From NCBI RefSeq assembly GCF_041897535.1, contig NZ_CP169217.1:3534001-3598000 (forward strand): a stretch of DNA of 64,000 nt, given 5' to 3'. Shown here one piece after another: positions 45,219-53,530 of this stretch (the stretch's first letter is position 1; every line of letters starts with the position of its first letter). Source of the stretch: Methylomicrobium lacus_A (GTDB lineage: Bacteria > Pseudomonadota > Gammaproteobacteria > Methylococcales > Methylomonadaceae). Made by a program: the position numbers and the translations under genes. The notes beneath the pieces are model-generated. The model was not told the origin of the DNA. It ran no database searches and saw nothing but the letters and a program-made list of their open reading frames with translations.

Positions 45219-45659
45219 CTATTCGATCACGCCGGCCTGTTGCAGTGCCGTGCGCAAGGCCTCGATCCGCCGGCGGTTCACGCCGAAGTCGCTGTAGCCG
45301 ACGCGCGATGCGGATCGGATCTGGATCACGCCGGCGTCGGCGTCGAGTATCGCGTGAACGTCATCGACGAAGCGGAAAATCAGGCTGGCCGCCTCCGCAT
45401 GCAGCGTCGTGCCGGTCGCTTCGGTAACCACCGTGCGGCTTTGTTCGCTCAGCGCCTTTTTGAGCGCCGAAAAGGCGTCCTCCGGTCCGCCCTTGATCTT
45501 GAACGGCGCGATAAAATGATCGCTGTCCGCCGCCTGGCTCGACACGCAGTTCGGGCTGTTCGGACACGGAGGCAGTGTTTTTTCGGCTTCTTTCGCTTCG
45601 GTTGGCATGCTTAGTGTCATGATGATCAATCCTACAGAGAATAATAATTTGAGTGGCAT
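45219..45659 (-). CDS. DUF1499 secreted protein
   Basis: The 146-residue precursor has an N-terminal signal or anchor (about residues 1-20) and the DUF1499 signatures CPNSPNCVSS, a central FRFVDDVHAILD and the C-terminal RSASRVGYSDFGVNRRRIEALR (in part). The function of the family is unknown. It ends 12 bases before the photolyase gene starts on the same strand, so the two are probably co-transcribed, perhaps as part of a light or stress response. Confidence 0.88.
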   Translation of the reverse strand: MPLKLLFSVGLIIMTLSMPTEAKEAEKTLPPCPNSPNCVSSQAADSDHFIAPFKIKGGPEDAFSALKKALSEQSRTVVTEATGTTLHAEAASLIFRFVDDVHAILDADAGVIQIRSASRVGYSDFGVNRRRIEALRTALQQAGVIE

Positions 45660-45826
45660 AAGGTTCAGGCGTTATATTCGCTCGGCGAGGGAAATTGTGG
45701 TGCTGCCAAAAATCGCCTTTTCGAGCGGCTATGGTAGCGTAAGCGGACAAAGAAATTCCATCGCGTATAATGTCCTGAACATAATGTAACCGAACCATTC
45801 CCGTTTGCAAATTACCGGTACTCGCA

Positions 45827-46768
45827 ATGAACAAAATCCCTATCGGCATCAGCAGTTGTCTGCTCGGCCAGGAAGTGCGTTTCGACGGCGGCCACAAGCA
45901 CGACTCGTATATCACCGGCACGCTCGGCCAATATTTCGAGTTTCATCCGTTTTGTCCGGAAGTCGCGATCGGGCTCGGCGTGCCGAGGCCGACCCTGCAT
46001 CTGGAAAACATCGAAGGCAAGATCCGCTGCGTCGGCGTCAAGGACCCTGAGCGCGACGTGACCGAGCGCTTGCGAGATTATGCGGATCAGCTCAAAGAGC
46101 GGTATGCCGAGTTATGCGGCTATATCCTGAAAAAAGGCTCGCCGAGCTGCGGCATGGAGCGGGTGAAGGTTTATACCGGAGGAGCCCAGCCGCCGCGGCC
46201 GGAAGGCGTCGGCATTTTCGCCGAGGCGATGATGCGGTTGAATCCCTTGCTGCCGGTCGAGGAGGAGGGCAGGCTCGGCGATCCGGGATTGCGCGAAAAT
46301 TTCATTCAGCGCGTCTATGTATTTTACCGCTGGAAGAAGCTGGTCGCCGAAGGCATCAGCGCGCCAAGCCTGACCCGTTTCCATGCCCGCCACAAATTGA
46401 TCATCATGAGCCACGGCGATTACCGCGAACTCGGGCAAATGCTGGCCGACCTGGGCCAGGAGAACCTGGCCGAAGTCGCCGAACGCTATATCGCCCGGCT
46501 GATGAAAATGCTGAAGCATGTGCCGACCCGCAGCCAGCATGTGAATGTCTTGCAGCATATCCAGGGATATCTGAAAAAGGAACTGAGCGCGGACGACAAG
46601 GCCGAAATGGTCGAGGTGATCGAGCGCTACCGGCACGGCGAAATTCCGCTGATCGTGCCGCTGACCTTGCTGAAGCACCATTTCCGCAAAGCCCCCGACC
46701 CTTACATCGAGGAGTCCTACTATATGTCGCCTTATCCGCAGGAATTGCGGCTGATCAACGCGTTATGA
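45827..46768 (+). CDS. DUF523-DUF1722 fusion protein (YbgA-like)
   Basis: The 313-residue protein combines an N-terminal DUF523 domain (GISSCLLGQEVRFDGGHK in part, later LKKGSPSCGMERVKVY in part) with a C-terminal DUF1722 domain (FHARHKLIIMSH, HVPTRSQHVNVLQHIQGYLKK in parts, ending YIEESYYMSPYPQEL in part). The conserved Cys residues suggest a metal or cluster site, not demonstrated. In E. coli the DUF1722 protein YbgA is encoded beside phr, and here too it lies beside the photolyase, so a DNA-repair link is plausible. Its stop overlaps the next start (ATGA). Confidence 0.9.
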   Translation: MNKIPIGISSCLLGQEVRFDGGHKHDSYITGTLGQYFEFHPFCPEVAIGLGVPRPTLHLENIEGKIRCVGVKDPERDVTERLRDYADQLKERYAELCGYILKKGSPSCGMERVKVYTGGAQPPRPEGVGIFAEAMMRLNPLLPVEEEGRLGDPGLRENFIQRVYVFYRWKKLVAEGISAPSLTRFHARHKLIIMSHGDYRELGQMLADLGQENLAEVAERYIARLMKMLKHVPTRSQHVNVLQHIQGYLKKELSADDKAEMVEVIERYRHGEIPLIVPLTLLKHHFRKAPDPYIEESYYMSPYPQELRLINAL

Positions 46769-47607
46769 CGATGGCCAAAATTTTAATCATAGGCTGCGGC
46801 GGCATCGGCGCTGCGCTGGGCCGTCAGCTGGCCGGGCAGGGCCATCGTGTGACCGGCCTGAAACGGCAGCCGCCGGCGGTTGACGATGAAATCCATTATT
46901 TGGCGGCGGATATTGCCGAGGCTGCAACCTTGGCAAAGCTGGAAGCCGATTTCGACCAGGTGTTTTTCATCGTCTCGGCCGACGGCCGCAACGAGCAAAG
47001 CTACCGCGCGGTCTACCAAACCGGCTTGAACAACGTGCTGGAGCGATTTTCCGGCGTGCCGATGCTATTCGTCTCATCGACCAGCGTTTACGCGCAGTGG
47101 CGCGGCGAGTGGGTCGATGAAACATCCGCTGCGGAACCGGATGATCTGAACAGCCGGCTGATCCGGCAGGCGGAAAAGCAGGTGCTGGCGGCGAATCCGG
47201 CCAATATCGTCGTGCGCTTTTCCGGCATTTACGGGCCGGGCCGCGAACATCTGGTCCGATTGGCGGCGGCGACTCCAGCAATCCAGCAAACACCGCCTTA
47301 CTACACGAACCGGATTCACCAGGACGATTGCGTCGGCGTATTGGAATTTTTGTGCTCCCGCCGCTTGGCAGGAATGCCGGTGGAGAGCTGTTATCTGGCC
47401 AGCGACGACGACCCCGCGCCGATGTGGGAGGTCGTCTCCTGGCTGGCCGAACGCCAGCACTGTCCGCCGCCGGTTATCAAACCCGTCGGCGATGACGCAT
47501 CGATGAACAAGCGCTGCGATAATGCCCGCTTGAAAGCGTTGGGCTACCGCTTCCGCTATCCGGGTTACAAGGAGGGTTATCGCTGGGTCAAGCCGGCGCA
47601 GGATTGA
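46765..47607 (+). CDS. NAD(P)-dependent epimerase/dehydratase family protein
   Basis: The 280-residue extended short-chain dehydrogenase has an N-terminal nucleotide-binding loop IIGCGGIGAALG, LFVSSTSVYAQ (the Ser/Tyr region) and FSGIYGPGR. It resembles YeeZ-type uncharacterised epimerases; the substrate is unknown. The start at 46765 overlaps the preceding stop by 4 bases, with a second ATG at 46771. It ends just before a convergent small membrane gene (15 bases between the stops). Confidence 0.85.
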   Translation: MTMAKILIIGCGGIGAALGRQLAGQGHRVTGLKRQPPAVDDEIHYLAADIAEAATLAKLEADFDQVFFIVSADGRNEQSYRAVYQTGLNNVLERFSGVPMLFVSSTSVYAQWRGEWVDETSAAEPDDLNSRLIRQAEKQVLAANPANIVVRFSGIYGPGREHLVRLAAATPAIQQTPPYYTNRIHQDDCVGVLEFLCSRRLAGMPVESCYLASDDDPAPMWEVVSWLAERQHCPPPVIKPVGDDASMNKRCDNARLKALGYRFRYPGYKEGYRWVKPAQD

Positions 47608-47622
47608 GCCCGAATCGCGTCA

Positions 47623-47922
47623 TTACTCTTTGCTTTCGCCGACGGTGAATTCGATCCCGCCGACCCATCTGGCGATTTGATTGTATAAAAAACAGACCAG
47701 CAGCGTGAAGACATAGCCGAACAAACCGCTGACCACCGGCATGACCGACACGGCGACTGCTAGACGCAGCAATAACTGACTGCCTTCGCTAAATCTTTCC
47801 GGGTGCGATAGGAACAAAATAAGCACCAGCACGATGAAAAATAGGGTAATCGACGCGGCGAACAGCGCCGCCATCATCTTGCCGGTCTGATGATAAGAAA
47901 TGTGAGTGATTTGTTTTTTCAT
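47623..47922 (-). CDS. Small membrane protein (possibly DUF3566-like)
   Basis: The 99-residue product starts with MKKQITHISYHQTGKMMAALF, has two membrane helices (about residues 17-38 and 54-80) and a short charged tail. The N-terminal pattern resembles small DUF3566-like membrane proteins, but this is uncertain. It stands alone between the epimerase and the biotin operon. Confidence 0.6.
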   Translation of the reverse strand: MKKQITHISYHQTGKMMAALFAASITLFFIVLVLILFLSHPERFSEGSQLLLRLAVAVSVMPVVSGLFGYVFTLLVCFLYNQIARWVGGIEFTVGESKE

Positions 47923-47997
47923 GGAGTCGACTGCTGTTTTTCGAGTTGAGCGAGGCCTTGAAGGGTTAGCAAAAACGAATCCGCCGCATTGGCGGGC

Positions 47998-48666
47998 CTA
48001 AAGCGCATCCAGGTTGATAAAACGGTGCAGGGCGTTTAAGTCGGCGGATGGCTGATAAGGGATGACGCCGAGCAAAGGCGCATCCAGCGCGCTTTGGATC
48101 GTCGAGACATTGTCTTCCGCGCAAACCATGTCCGGGTCGTTACAGACCGCGATCCAGCCGGCAAATCGGAGCCCTTTCGAGGCGATCGCCTGTGCGGTCA
48201 ATTTGGCGTGATTGATACAACCGAGTTTGACCGCGACCGCCAGGATCACCGGTAGCCCGAAGGCCAGCGCGAGGTCGCTGATGTCTTCCCGCGCATTGAT
48301 CGGCGCATACCAGCCGCCGGCGCCTTCGACCAAGACGATGTCGGCCAGCGCTTGCAATTGCAAGAAGCGTGACTTCAGTAGCGCCAAATCGACCGGGTTG
48401 TCCTTGCCGGCCAGATGCGGCGAGATCGGTCGTTCGTAGGCATAGGGATTGATCAGCTCGTAATCGACGGAGATGCTCGCATGGGCCTGCAGCAGCAGGG
48501 CGTCTTCGTTTTTGAGTTTGCCGCCTTCAATTCGGCAGCCCGATGCGACCGGTTTCATGCCGACGACCGTTTTGCCTTGCCTCTTGAAGGCCTGCATCAA
48601 CGCCAATGTCGCCCAGGTTTTACCGGCGTTGGTGTCGGTACCGGTGATCAAATAGCCTTGTTGCAT
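47998..48666 (-). CDS. bioD: Dethiobiotin synthetase
   Basis: BioD closes the ureido ring of dethiobiotin from DAPA, CO2 and ATP. The 222-residue protein starts GYLITGTDTNAGKTWATLAL, with a P-loop (TDTNAGKT), and has KPVASGC and VEGAGGWYAPI. It is the last gene of bioB-bioF-bioH-bioC-bioD, 4 bases after bioC. The aminotransferase gene bioA is not visible here. Confidence 0.95.
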   Translation of the reverse strand: MQQGYLITGTDTNAGKTWATLALMQAFKRQGKTVVGMKPVASGCRIEGGKLKNEDALLLQAHASISVDYELINPYAYERPISPHLAGKDNPVDLALLKSRFLQLQALADIVLVEGAGGWYAPINAREDISDLALAFGLPVILAVAVKLGCINHAKLTAQAIASKGLRFAGWIAVCNDPDMVCAEDNVSTIQSALDAPLLGVIPYQPSADLNALHRFINLDAL

Positions 48667-48670
48667 GCGG

Positions 48671-49477
48671 TCAGGCTCTTGCGGAAACGTTCAATATTTC
48701 GAAGGTGGCCGGAATCGTCCCTTCGCTGCGATGGCGCTCGTAAGCGCGATACATCGCCTGCATCCGAGCCTTGCCGGTCAGGGTTTTCGGGCGGTCTAGG
48801 TGCACGTTATGCGCGCCGATCCGTTTCAGTTCGCGCATCAGTTCGATGACCGACGCATAGCGCGGCGTATGCAGGGTTTGCCGAATCCGGCAGGCGCTGA
48901 AGCCTGCCGCCCGCAGGAAGCGCATCAGTTCCTGTTCGCCGTGAAAGGCGTTCACATGCGGCAGCTCGTCGACCTCCGACCAGGCGCTTTTGAGTTCTTG
49001 CAGGGTCCTGGGGCCGAAGGTCGCGAAGAGGAGCGGGCTGCCGGGCTTCAGCACCCGCTTCAAATCGGCGAGCACAGACTCCAGCCGCTCGCACCATTGC
49101 AGGGCCAGATTCGAATAGACGCCGTCCAGGCTGTGGGCCACGAACGGCAGCCGTTCGGCGTCGGCGCAGACATAATGCAGCGCAGGCTGCGCGCCGTCTT
49201 TTCGGTTCAGCTTGCAACGCGCGGCTTCGAGCATCGTCGCTGCAACATCCAGTGCTATCACGCTATCGGGTTGATGATCGGCGGCTAACAACAGCTCGGC
49301 CAGATTGCCGGTGCCGCAGCCGAGGTCGAGCACGCAGCCCCGAATGGCTTCATTCTCGGCCTCTCGCATCAAATCGTTCGCGCTGTGCCGTTGCAGCGCG
49401 GCGGCTTGATCATAGGTCGCCGAGGCGGCGGCGAAGGATTGCCTGATCCGGGGTTTGTCGAGCAGCGCCGCGTTCAT
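48671..49477 (-). CDS. bioC: Malonyl-ACP O-methyltransferase
   Basis: BioC methylates malonyl-ACP so that fatty acid synthesis can build the pimeloyl chain. The 268-residue protein has the N-terminal SFAAASATYDQAAALQ, the SAM loop VLDLGCGTGNLAELL (in part), NLALQWCERLESVLADLKRVLKPGSPLLFATFGP in parts, and HVNAFHGEQELMRFL. Its start overlaps the bioH stop by 4 bases (ATGA). These features and the operon make the call firm. Confidence 0.94.
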   Translation of the reverse strand: MNAALLDKPRIRQSFAAASATYDQAAALQRHSANDLMREAENEAIRGCVLDLGCGTGNLAELLLAADHQPDSVIALDVAATMLEAARCKLNRKDGAQPALHYVCADAERLPFVAHSLDGVYSNLALQWCERLESVLADLKRVLKPGSPLLFATFGPRTLQELKSAWSEVDELPHVNAFHGEQELMRFLRAAGFSACRIRQTLHTPRYASVIELMRELKRIGAHNVHLDRPKTLTGKARMQAMYRAYERHRSEGTIPATFEILNVSARA

Positions 49478-50265
49478 TTGGACTCCATGAAGCCTGCAAT
49501 GATCTCGATCAGTTGGTCCTGATGGCTCAGGAAGGGCACATGCCCGGCTTTATCGATCAGGTGCAATTGCAGGTCCGGTTGCAGGTGCTGCAACTGCGCG
49601 CCGACCGCATGCGGAATGAGCGTATCCCTGCCGCCCAGAATCGCCGAGACGGGCCGGTCGAACGCCGCCAATGCCGGGCGCAAGTCGGCTTCTTTCAGGA
49701 TGTGCAGGCCTTGCTGCAACGCCGCATTGTCGGGCGGATCGCATTCGAAAATGGCCGTTTTCAATGTCTTCAACAGGGCTTTCGTATCGGGTAGGCTATG
49801 GACTTGCAGCGCCAGGAAGCGCAGCAGCGTCTGCTGGGCATCTTCGGTCAACTGGCCGGAAAAGGCGTCCAGGACGCGGGGCGAGACGCCCGGCCAATGG
49901 TCGGGATCATCGGCCGCATCATGGGTGCGGATGAAGCGTGGGTTGCCGGCCAAGAGGATCAGGCGCTCCACGTGATCAGGAAAGCGGGAGGCGATGTCGA
50001 GCGCAATCGTCGCGCCGAGCGACCAGCCCAGCCAGCAGGCCGGTGCGTCGCCGGCCGCGGCCAGCAGCGCGGGCCCCAGATGCTCCAGATCGAAAGCGGC
50101 AAGCCTGCCGCTGCGCCCGTGTCCCGGCAGGTCGATGCAGGTGACGCGGTAGTCTTTGGCCAGCGCTTCCGCGAAGGGCCGCCAGATGCCCGTGTGCATG
50201 CCCCAGCCGTGCAGCATCACGATCGGTTTGCCGTGGCCGTAGGTTTCGGTATGAATGTGTGTCAT
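49474..50265 (-). CDS. bioH: Pimeloyl-ACP methyl ester carboxylesterase
   Basis: BioH removes the methyl ester from pimeloyl-ACP methyl ester, ending chain extension. The 263-residue alpha/beta hydrolase has the oxyanion segment HGWGMHTGIW, the nucleophile elbow GWSLGA, the Asp in GGRDTLIPH and the His in GHVPFLSH. The ATG at 50265 was chosen; a TTG at 50268 precedes it. It lies 38 bases after bioF and overlaps bioC. Confidence 0.93.
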   Translation of the reverse strand: MTHIHTETYGHGKPIVMLHGWGMHTGIWRPFAEALAKDYRVTCIDLPGHGRSGRLAAFDLEHLGPALLAAAGDAPACWLGWSLGATIALDIASRFPDHVERLILLAGNPRFIRTHDAADDPDHWPGVSPRVLDAFSGQLTEDAQQTLLRFLALQVHSLPDTKALLKTLKTAIFECDPPDNAALQQGLHILKEADLRPALAAFDRPVSAILGGRDTLIPHAVGAQLQHLQPDLQLHLIDKAGHVPFLSHQDQLIEIIAGFMESK

Positions 50266-50303
50266 CAAAGCATTTCAGTGTCGGTGCCCGCTCAATAGGG
50301 GAA

Positions 50304-51470
50304 TCATGCCAAGCTTTTGAGTCTGTCCAGTTCATTCAGCAATCTGTCGACCTGCGCTTCTTCGTGCGCGGCCGAAAGAGTCACCCTGAGCCGCGCGCTG
50401 CCTTGCGGCACGGTCGGCGGCCGGATCGCGCCGACCAGAATGCCGGCATCCAGCAAGGCTTCGCTGAGCGCGCTGGCTTTCCGGCTGTCGCCGAGCAGAA
50501 TCGGCTGGATCGGCGAGGGCGACGGCATCAGTTCGAGGCCTATTTGCTCGGCGCCTTGCCGGAAGCGTGCGGTCAATCGCTTCAATTTGTCCCGCCGCCA
50601 GCTTTCGGCGCGGACAATTCTCAAGCTCGCGCGCGTGGCTTCCGCCACCGCGGGCGGCAGCGCGGTCGTGTAGATATAGGTGCGCGCCTTCTGGATCATC
50701 AGCTCGATCAGGGCATCGGAGCCGGCCACGAAGGCGCCGAAGGTGCCGAAAGCCTTGCCGAGCGTGCCGACCAAGACCGGCACGTCGCCTTGATCCAATC
50801 CGTAATGTTCGAGCACGCCGCCGCCCTTTTCGCCGAGCACGCCGAGGCCGTGCGCGTCGTCGACCAGCAGCCAGGCATCTTGTGCTTGCGCGAGCCTCGC
50901 GATGGCCGGCAGCGGAGCCAGATCGCCGTCCATGCTGAAGACGCCGTCGGTCACGATCAGTTTTTTGCCGCTTGCTTCAGCGAGCGTGTTCGTGAGATGT
51001 TCGAGATCGGCATGCCGATAGCGTTTGAAGCGTGCGCCGGACAACAGGCCTCCGTCGATCAGCGAGGCATGGTTCAGCCGGTCTTCGATCACCGTATCGC
51101 CGCTGCCGACCAGCGCGGAAATCGCGCCGAGGTTCGCCATGTAGCCGGTCGAAAACAACAGCGCCCGTTCGCGGCCGCAAAACTCGGCCAGTTCCTCTTC
51201 GAGTGCGTGATGCGCGGCGCTATGGCCGCAGACCAGATGCGCCGAGCCGCTGCCGACGCCGTATTGGCCTGCGGCGTTCTTGAACGCGCGGATCACGTCT
51301 GGATGATTCGCGAGGCCGAGATAATCGTTGCTGCAAAAATTGATCAGCTCGCGGCCGTCGGCCGTCAGATGCACGCCCTGCGGGGAGGCGATGATCCGCC
51401 GTTTGCGGTACAGGCCCTGCGCGGCGACGGCTTCGAGCGTGTTTTCGGCATCGGTCTGAAAAGTGTTCAT
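50304..51470 (-). CDS. bioF: 8-amino-7-oxononanoate synthase
   Basis: BioF condenses pimeloyl-ACP with alanine, using pyridoxal phosphate. The 388-residue protein has NFCSNDYLGLANHP, GSGSAHLVCGHSAAHHALEEELA in parts, DDAHGLGVLGEKGGG and the PLP-binding Lys in GTLGKAFGTFGAFVAG. The gene begins after a 249-base gap downstream of bioB that holds a double-hairpin repeat, so the later bio genes may have their own promoter. Confidence 0.96.
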   Translation of the reverse strand: MNTFQTDAENTLEAVAAQGLYRKRRIIASPQGVHLTADGRELINFCSNDYLGLANHPDVIRAFKNAAGQYGVGSGSAHLVCGHSAAHHALEEELAEFCGRERALLFSTGYMANLGAISALVGSGDTVIEDRLNHASLIDGGLLSGARFKRYRHADLEHLTNTLAEASGKKLIVTDGVFSMDGDLAPLPAIARLAQAQDAWLLVDDAHGLGVLGEKGGGVLEHYGLDQGDVPVLVGTLGKAFGTFGAFVAGSDALIELMIQKARTYIYTTALPPAVAEATRASLRIVRAESWRRDKLKRLTARFRQGAEQIGLELMPSPSPIQPILLGDSRKASALSEALLDAGILVGAIRPPTVPQGSARLRVTLSAAHEEAQVDRLLNELDRLKSLA

Positions 51471-51661
51471 CGGAAAATCAGGCTAGGCTGGCGTTTTTCG
51501 GTAACGGGGGCGTGCTTGAGAGGCTTCTGAGCGGGACGGGGTTTGCAACCCCGGCCCAAACTTTTCGAAGCGCTCATGGGCGCAATTCATCAGGCGTGCC
51601 CATGCCTCAAACGTTACGGACGGGATGAATATCCCGTCCGGCCGTAATACGCTCTGTGTCA

Positions 51662-51711
51662 CGCACCGCCGGAGCGGTGCAGACGGCATTCCCTCGCGGA
51701 GCGTGGGAACG
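51662..51711. repeat. Double-hairpin dispersed repeat, copy 1
   Basis: Two consecutive hairpins, GCACCGC-cgga-GCGGTGC and TTCCC..CGC-gga-GCG..GGGAA, are joined by ACGGCA. The 50 bases match the copy at 55721-55770 in 41 positions. It lies between bioB and bioF. Confidence 0.8.
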
Positions 51712-51719
51712 ATGCGATA

Positions 51720-52721
51720 TTATTGCTGCGCGTAGCTCGATCCGCCCATACGCACGCCAAGCCGGTCGAACAAGGCCTTGTCGTGGTTCGTCATCGGGTT
51801 GTCGGTGGTCAGGAGTTTTTCGCCGTAGAAGATCGAATTGGCGCCGGCCAGGAAGCACAAAGCCTGCATCTCGTCGCTCATGCTGGTGCGGCCCGCGGAC
51901 AGGCGCACCCGCGATTTCGGCATCATGATCCGGGCGACCGCGATGGTCCGGATAAACACGAACGGGTCCAGCGCTTCGGTGCCCATCAACGGCGTGCCTT
52001 CGACCTGCACCAGCATGTTGATCGGCACGCTCTCGGGGTGCGCGGGCAGGTTGGCCAGTTCGAGCAACAGCTTGGCGCGGTCGCCGTCGCCCTCGCCCAT
52101 GCCGACGATGCCGCCGCAGCAGACGTTGATGCCGGCGTCGCGAACGCGCGCGAGCGTATCGAGGCGGTCCTGATAAGTCCGGGTCGTGATCACTTCGGAA
52201 TAATACTCTTCGGAGGTATCCAGATTGTGATTGTAATAATCAAGACCGCCTTCCTTCAGGCGCGCGGTCTGTTCGTCGGTCAGCATGCCGAGGGTCACGC
52301 AGGTTTCCATGCCCAGCGCTTTGACGCCCTGCACCATTTCGACTACTCTCTCAATATCCTTGTCCTTCGGTTTGCGCCAGGCCGCGCCCATGCAGAAACG
52401 GCTGGCGCCTTCGGCCTTGGCCCGCTCGGCGGCTTTCAGCACGTCCTCGACCGGCATCAATGCCTCCGGTTTCAGGCCGGTGTCGTAGCGGGCGCTCTGC
52501 GGACAATAGCCGCAATCTTCCGAGCAGGAGCCGGTCTTGATGCTGAGGAGGCTGCTGACCTGCACTTCGTTCGGATCGAAATAGGCCCGGTGCGCGCATT
52601 GCGCCTTGAAGATCAGGTCGTTGAAAGGCAGGGCGAACAGTGCCCGCACTTCGTCGAGTTGCCAGTCATGGCGGATCGGCGCGGCGGCTTCGAGGGCGCT
52701 GGCGGCTGGATGGGCGGTCAT
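51720..52721 (-). CDS. bioB: Biotin synthase
   Basis: BioB inserts sulfur into dethiobiotin by radical SAM chemistry. The 333-residue protein has the cluster motif SCSEDCGYCPQSA, then ASRFCMGAAWR, NVCCGGIVGMGE, INMLVQVEGTPL and RLSAGRTSMSDEM. The start at 52721 has GGAG 9 bases upstream; the open frame runs about 265 codons further into the divergent comF but without similarity. It is the first gene of the biotin cluster. Confidence 0.97.
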   Translation of the reverse strand: MTAHPAASALEAAAPIRHDWQLDEVRALFALPFNDLIFKAQCAHRAYFDPNEVQVSSLLSIKTGSCSEDCGYCPQSARYDTGLKPEALMPVEDVLKAAERAKAEGASRFCMGAAWRKPKDKDIERVVEMVQGVKALGMETCVTLGMLTDEQTARLKEGGLDYYNHNLDTSEEYYSEVITTRTYQDRLDTLARVRDAGINVCCGGIVGMGEGDGDRAKLLLELANLPAHPESVPINMLVQVEGTPLMGTEALDPFVFIRTIAVARIMMPKSRVRLSAGRTSMSDEMQALCFLAGANSIFYGEKLLTTDNPMTNHDKALFDRLGVRMGGSSYAQQ

Positions 52722-52775
52722 GCGAGAGATCTCCGGGGTGGTAAATTGAAAACTGATCAACCCATTCGGGCAAAA

Positions 52776-53480
52776 ATGGTGAACAACTGGCTCGATATTA
52801 TACAGCAACTGCTGTTTCCGCCAACCTGTATCCTGTGCGGGAATCCGGGACAGGCGGGGCGCGATCTGTGTTCGCACTGCCGGCTGCAATTGCCGGCCAA
52901 TGCGTGCTGCTGCCCGTGCTGCGCAAATCCGATGGACGCCGTCGCTGCCGAGGCCGATCGGTCCTGCGGACGCTGCATCGGCCGTCCGCCCGCTTTCGAT
53001 AAAGTCCATGCGCCTTTCCTGTATCAGGACGGCATCCGTTATCTGATCACCGGCTTGAAATTCAGCGCCCGCCATGCCAATGCGCGTTTGCTCGCCCAAT
53101 TGCTGACCGAGCACGTCGGTCAAAATGCACAGAGGCCCGATTGCCTGATGCCGGTGCCTTTGCACAAGGCGCGCTACCGCGAGCGCGGCTTCAATCAGGC
53201 GATCGAAATCGGAAGGAATGTCGCCGCCGAAACCGGGATTCCGCTCGATTTGACCAGCTGCCGTCGGCGGCGCGATACGCCGCATCAATCCGGACTGACC
53301 TCCAAGCAGCGGCGGCGGAACATCAAGAATGCGTTCGAGCTGGTCAGGCCGGTTCCATGCCCTCATGTCGCTATTCTCGACGATGTGATGACCACCGGGT
53401 CGACCGTTCATGAGATGGCGGTGCTGCTCAAAAATCAGGGTGTCGAGCGGGTCGATGTCTGGGTTTGCGCACGCGCCTGA
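52776..53480 (+). CDS. comF: ComF family phosphoribosyltransferase-like protein
   Basis: The 234-residue protein has an N-terminal zinc-ribbon-like region with paired Cys (CILCGNPG, CSHCRLQL, CCPCCANP, CGRC) and a C-terminal PRTase domain with VPLHKARYRERGFNQA and the PRPP loop VAILDDVMTTGSTVHEM. ComF proteins are needed for natural transformation in some bacteria. The start at 52776 was chosen because the frame upstream lies antisense to bioB. It diverges from bioB and overlaps the next gene's open frame. Confidence 0.93.
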   Translation: MVNNWLDIIQQLLFPPTCILCGNPGQAGRDLCSHCRLQLPANACCCPCCANPMDAVAAEADRSCGRCIGRPPAFDKVHAPFLYQDGIRYLITGLKFSARHANARLLAQLLTEHVGQNAQRPDCLMPVPLHKARYRERGFNQAIEIGRNVAAETGIPLDLTSCRRRRDTPHQSGLTSKQRRRNIKNAFELVRPVPCPHVAILDDVMTTGSTVHEMAVLLKNQGVERVDVWVCARA

Positions 53481-53530
53481 TTCGGCATCTGTATTATGAT
53501 GAGCAAAACCACGCAATTTACGTAGAGGAC

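Noticed and set aside
46114..46764. A 217-codon extension before the epimerase
   Set aside because: It lies in another frame of the DUF523-DUF1722 gene and is Arg-rich shadow sequence. The nucleotide-binding loop starts right after 46765.
51723..52775. A long N-terminal extension of the comF frame over bioB
   Set aside because: The first 351 codons are antisense to bioB. The ComF-like sequence begins only at the ATG at 52776.
52722..53516. A long N-terminal extension of the bioB frame
   Set aside because: Biotin synthase similarity and a good ribosome binding site begin at 52721. The upstream part is antisense to comF.
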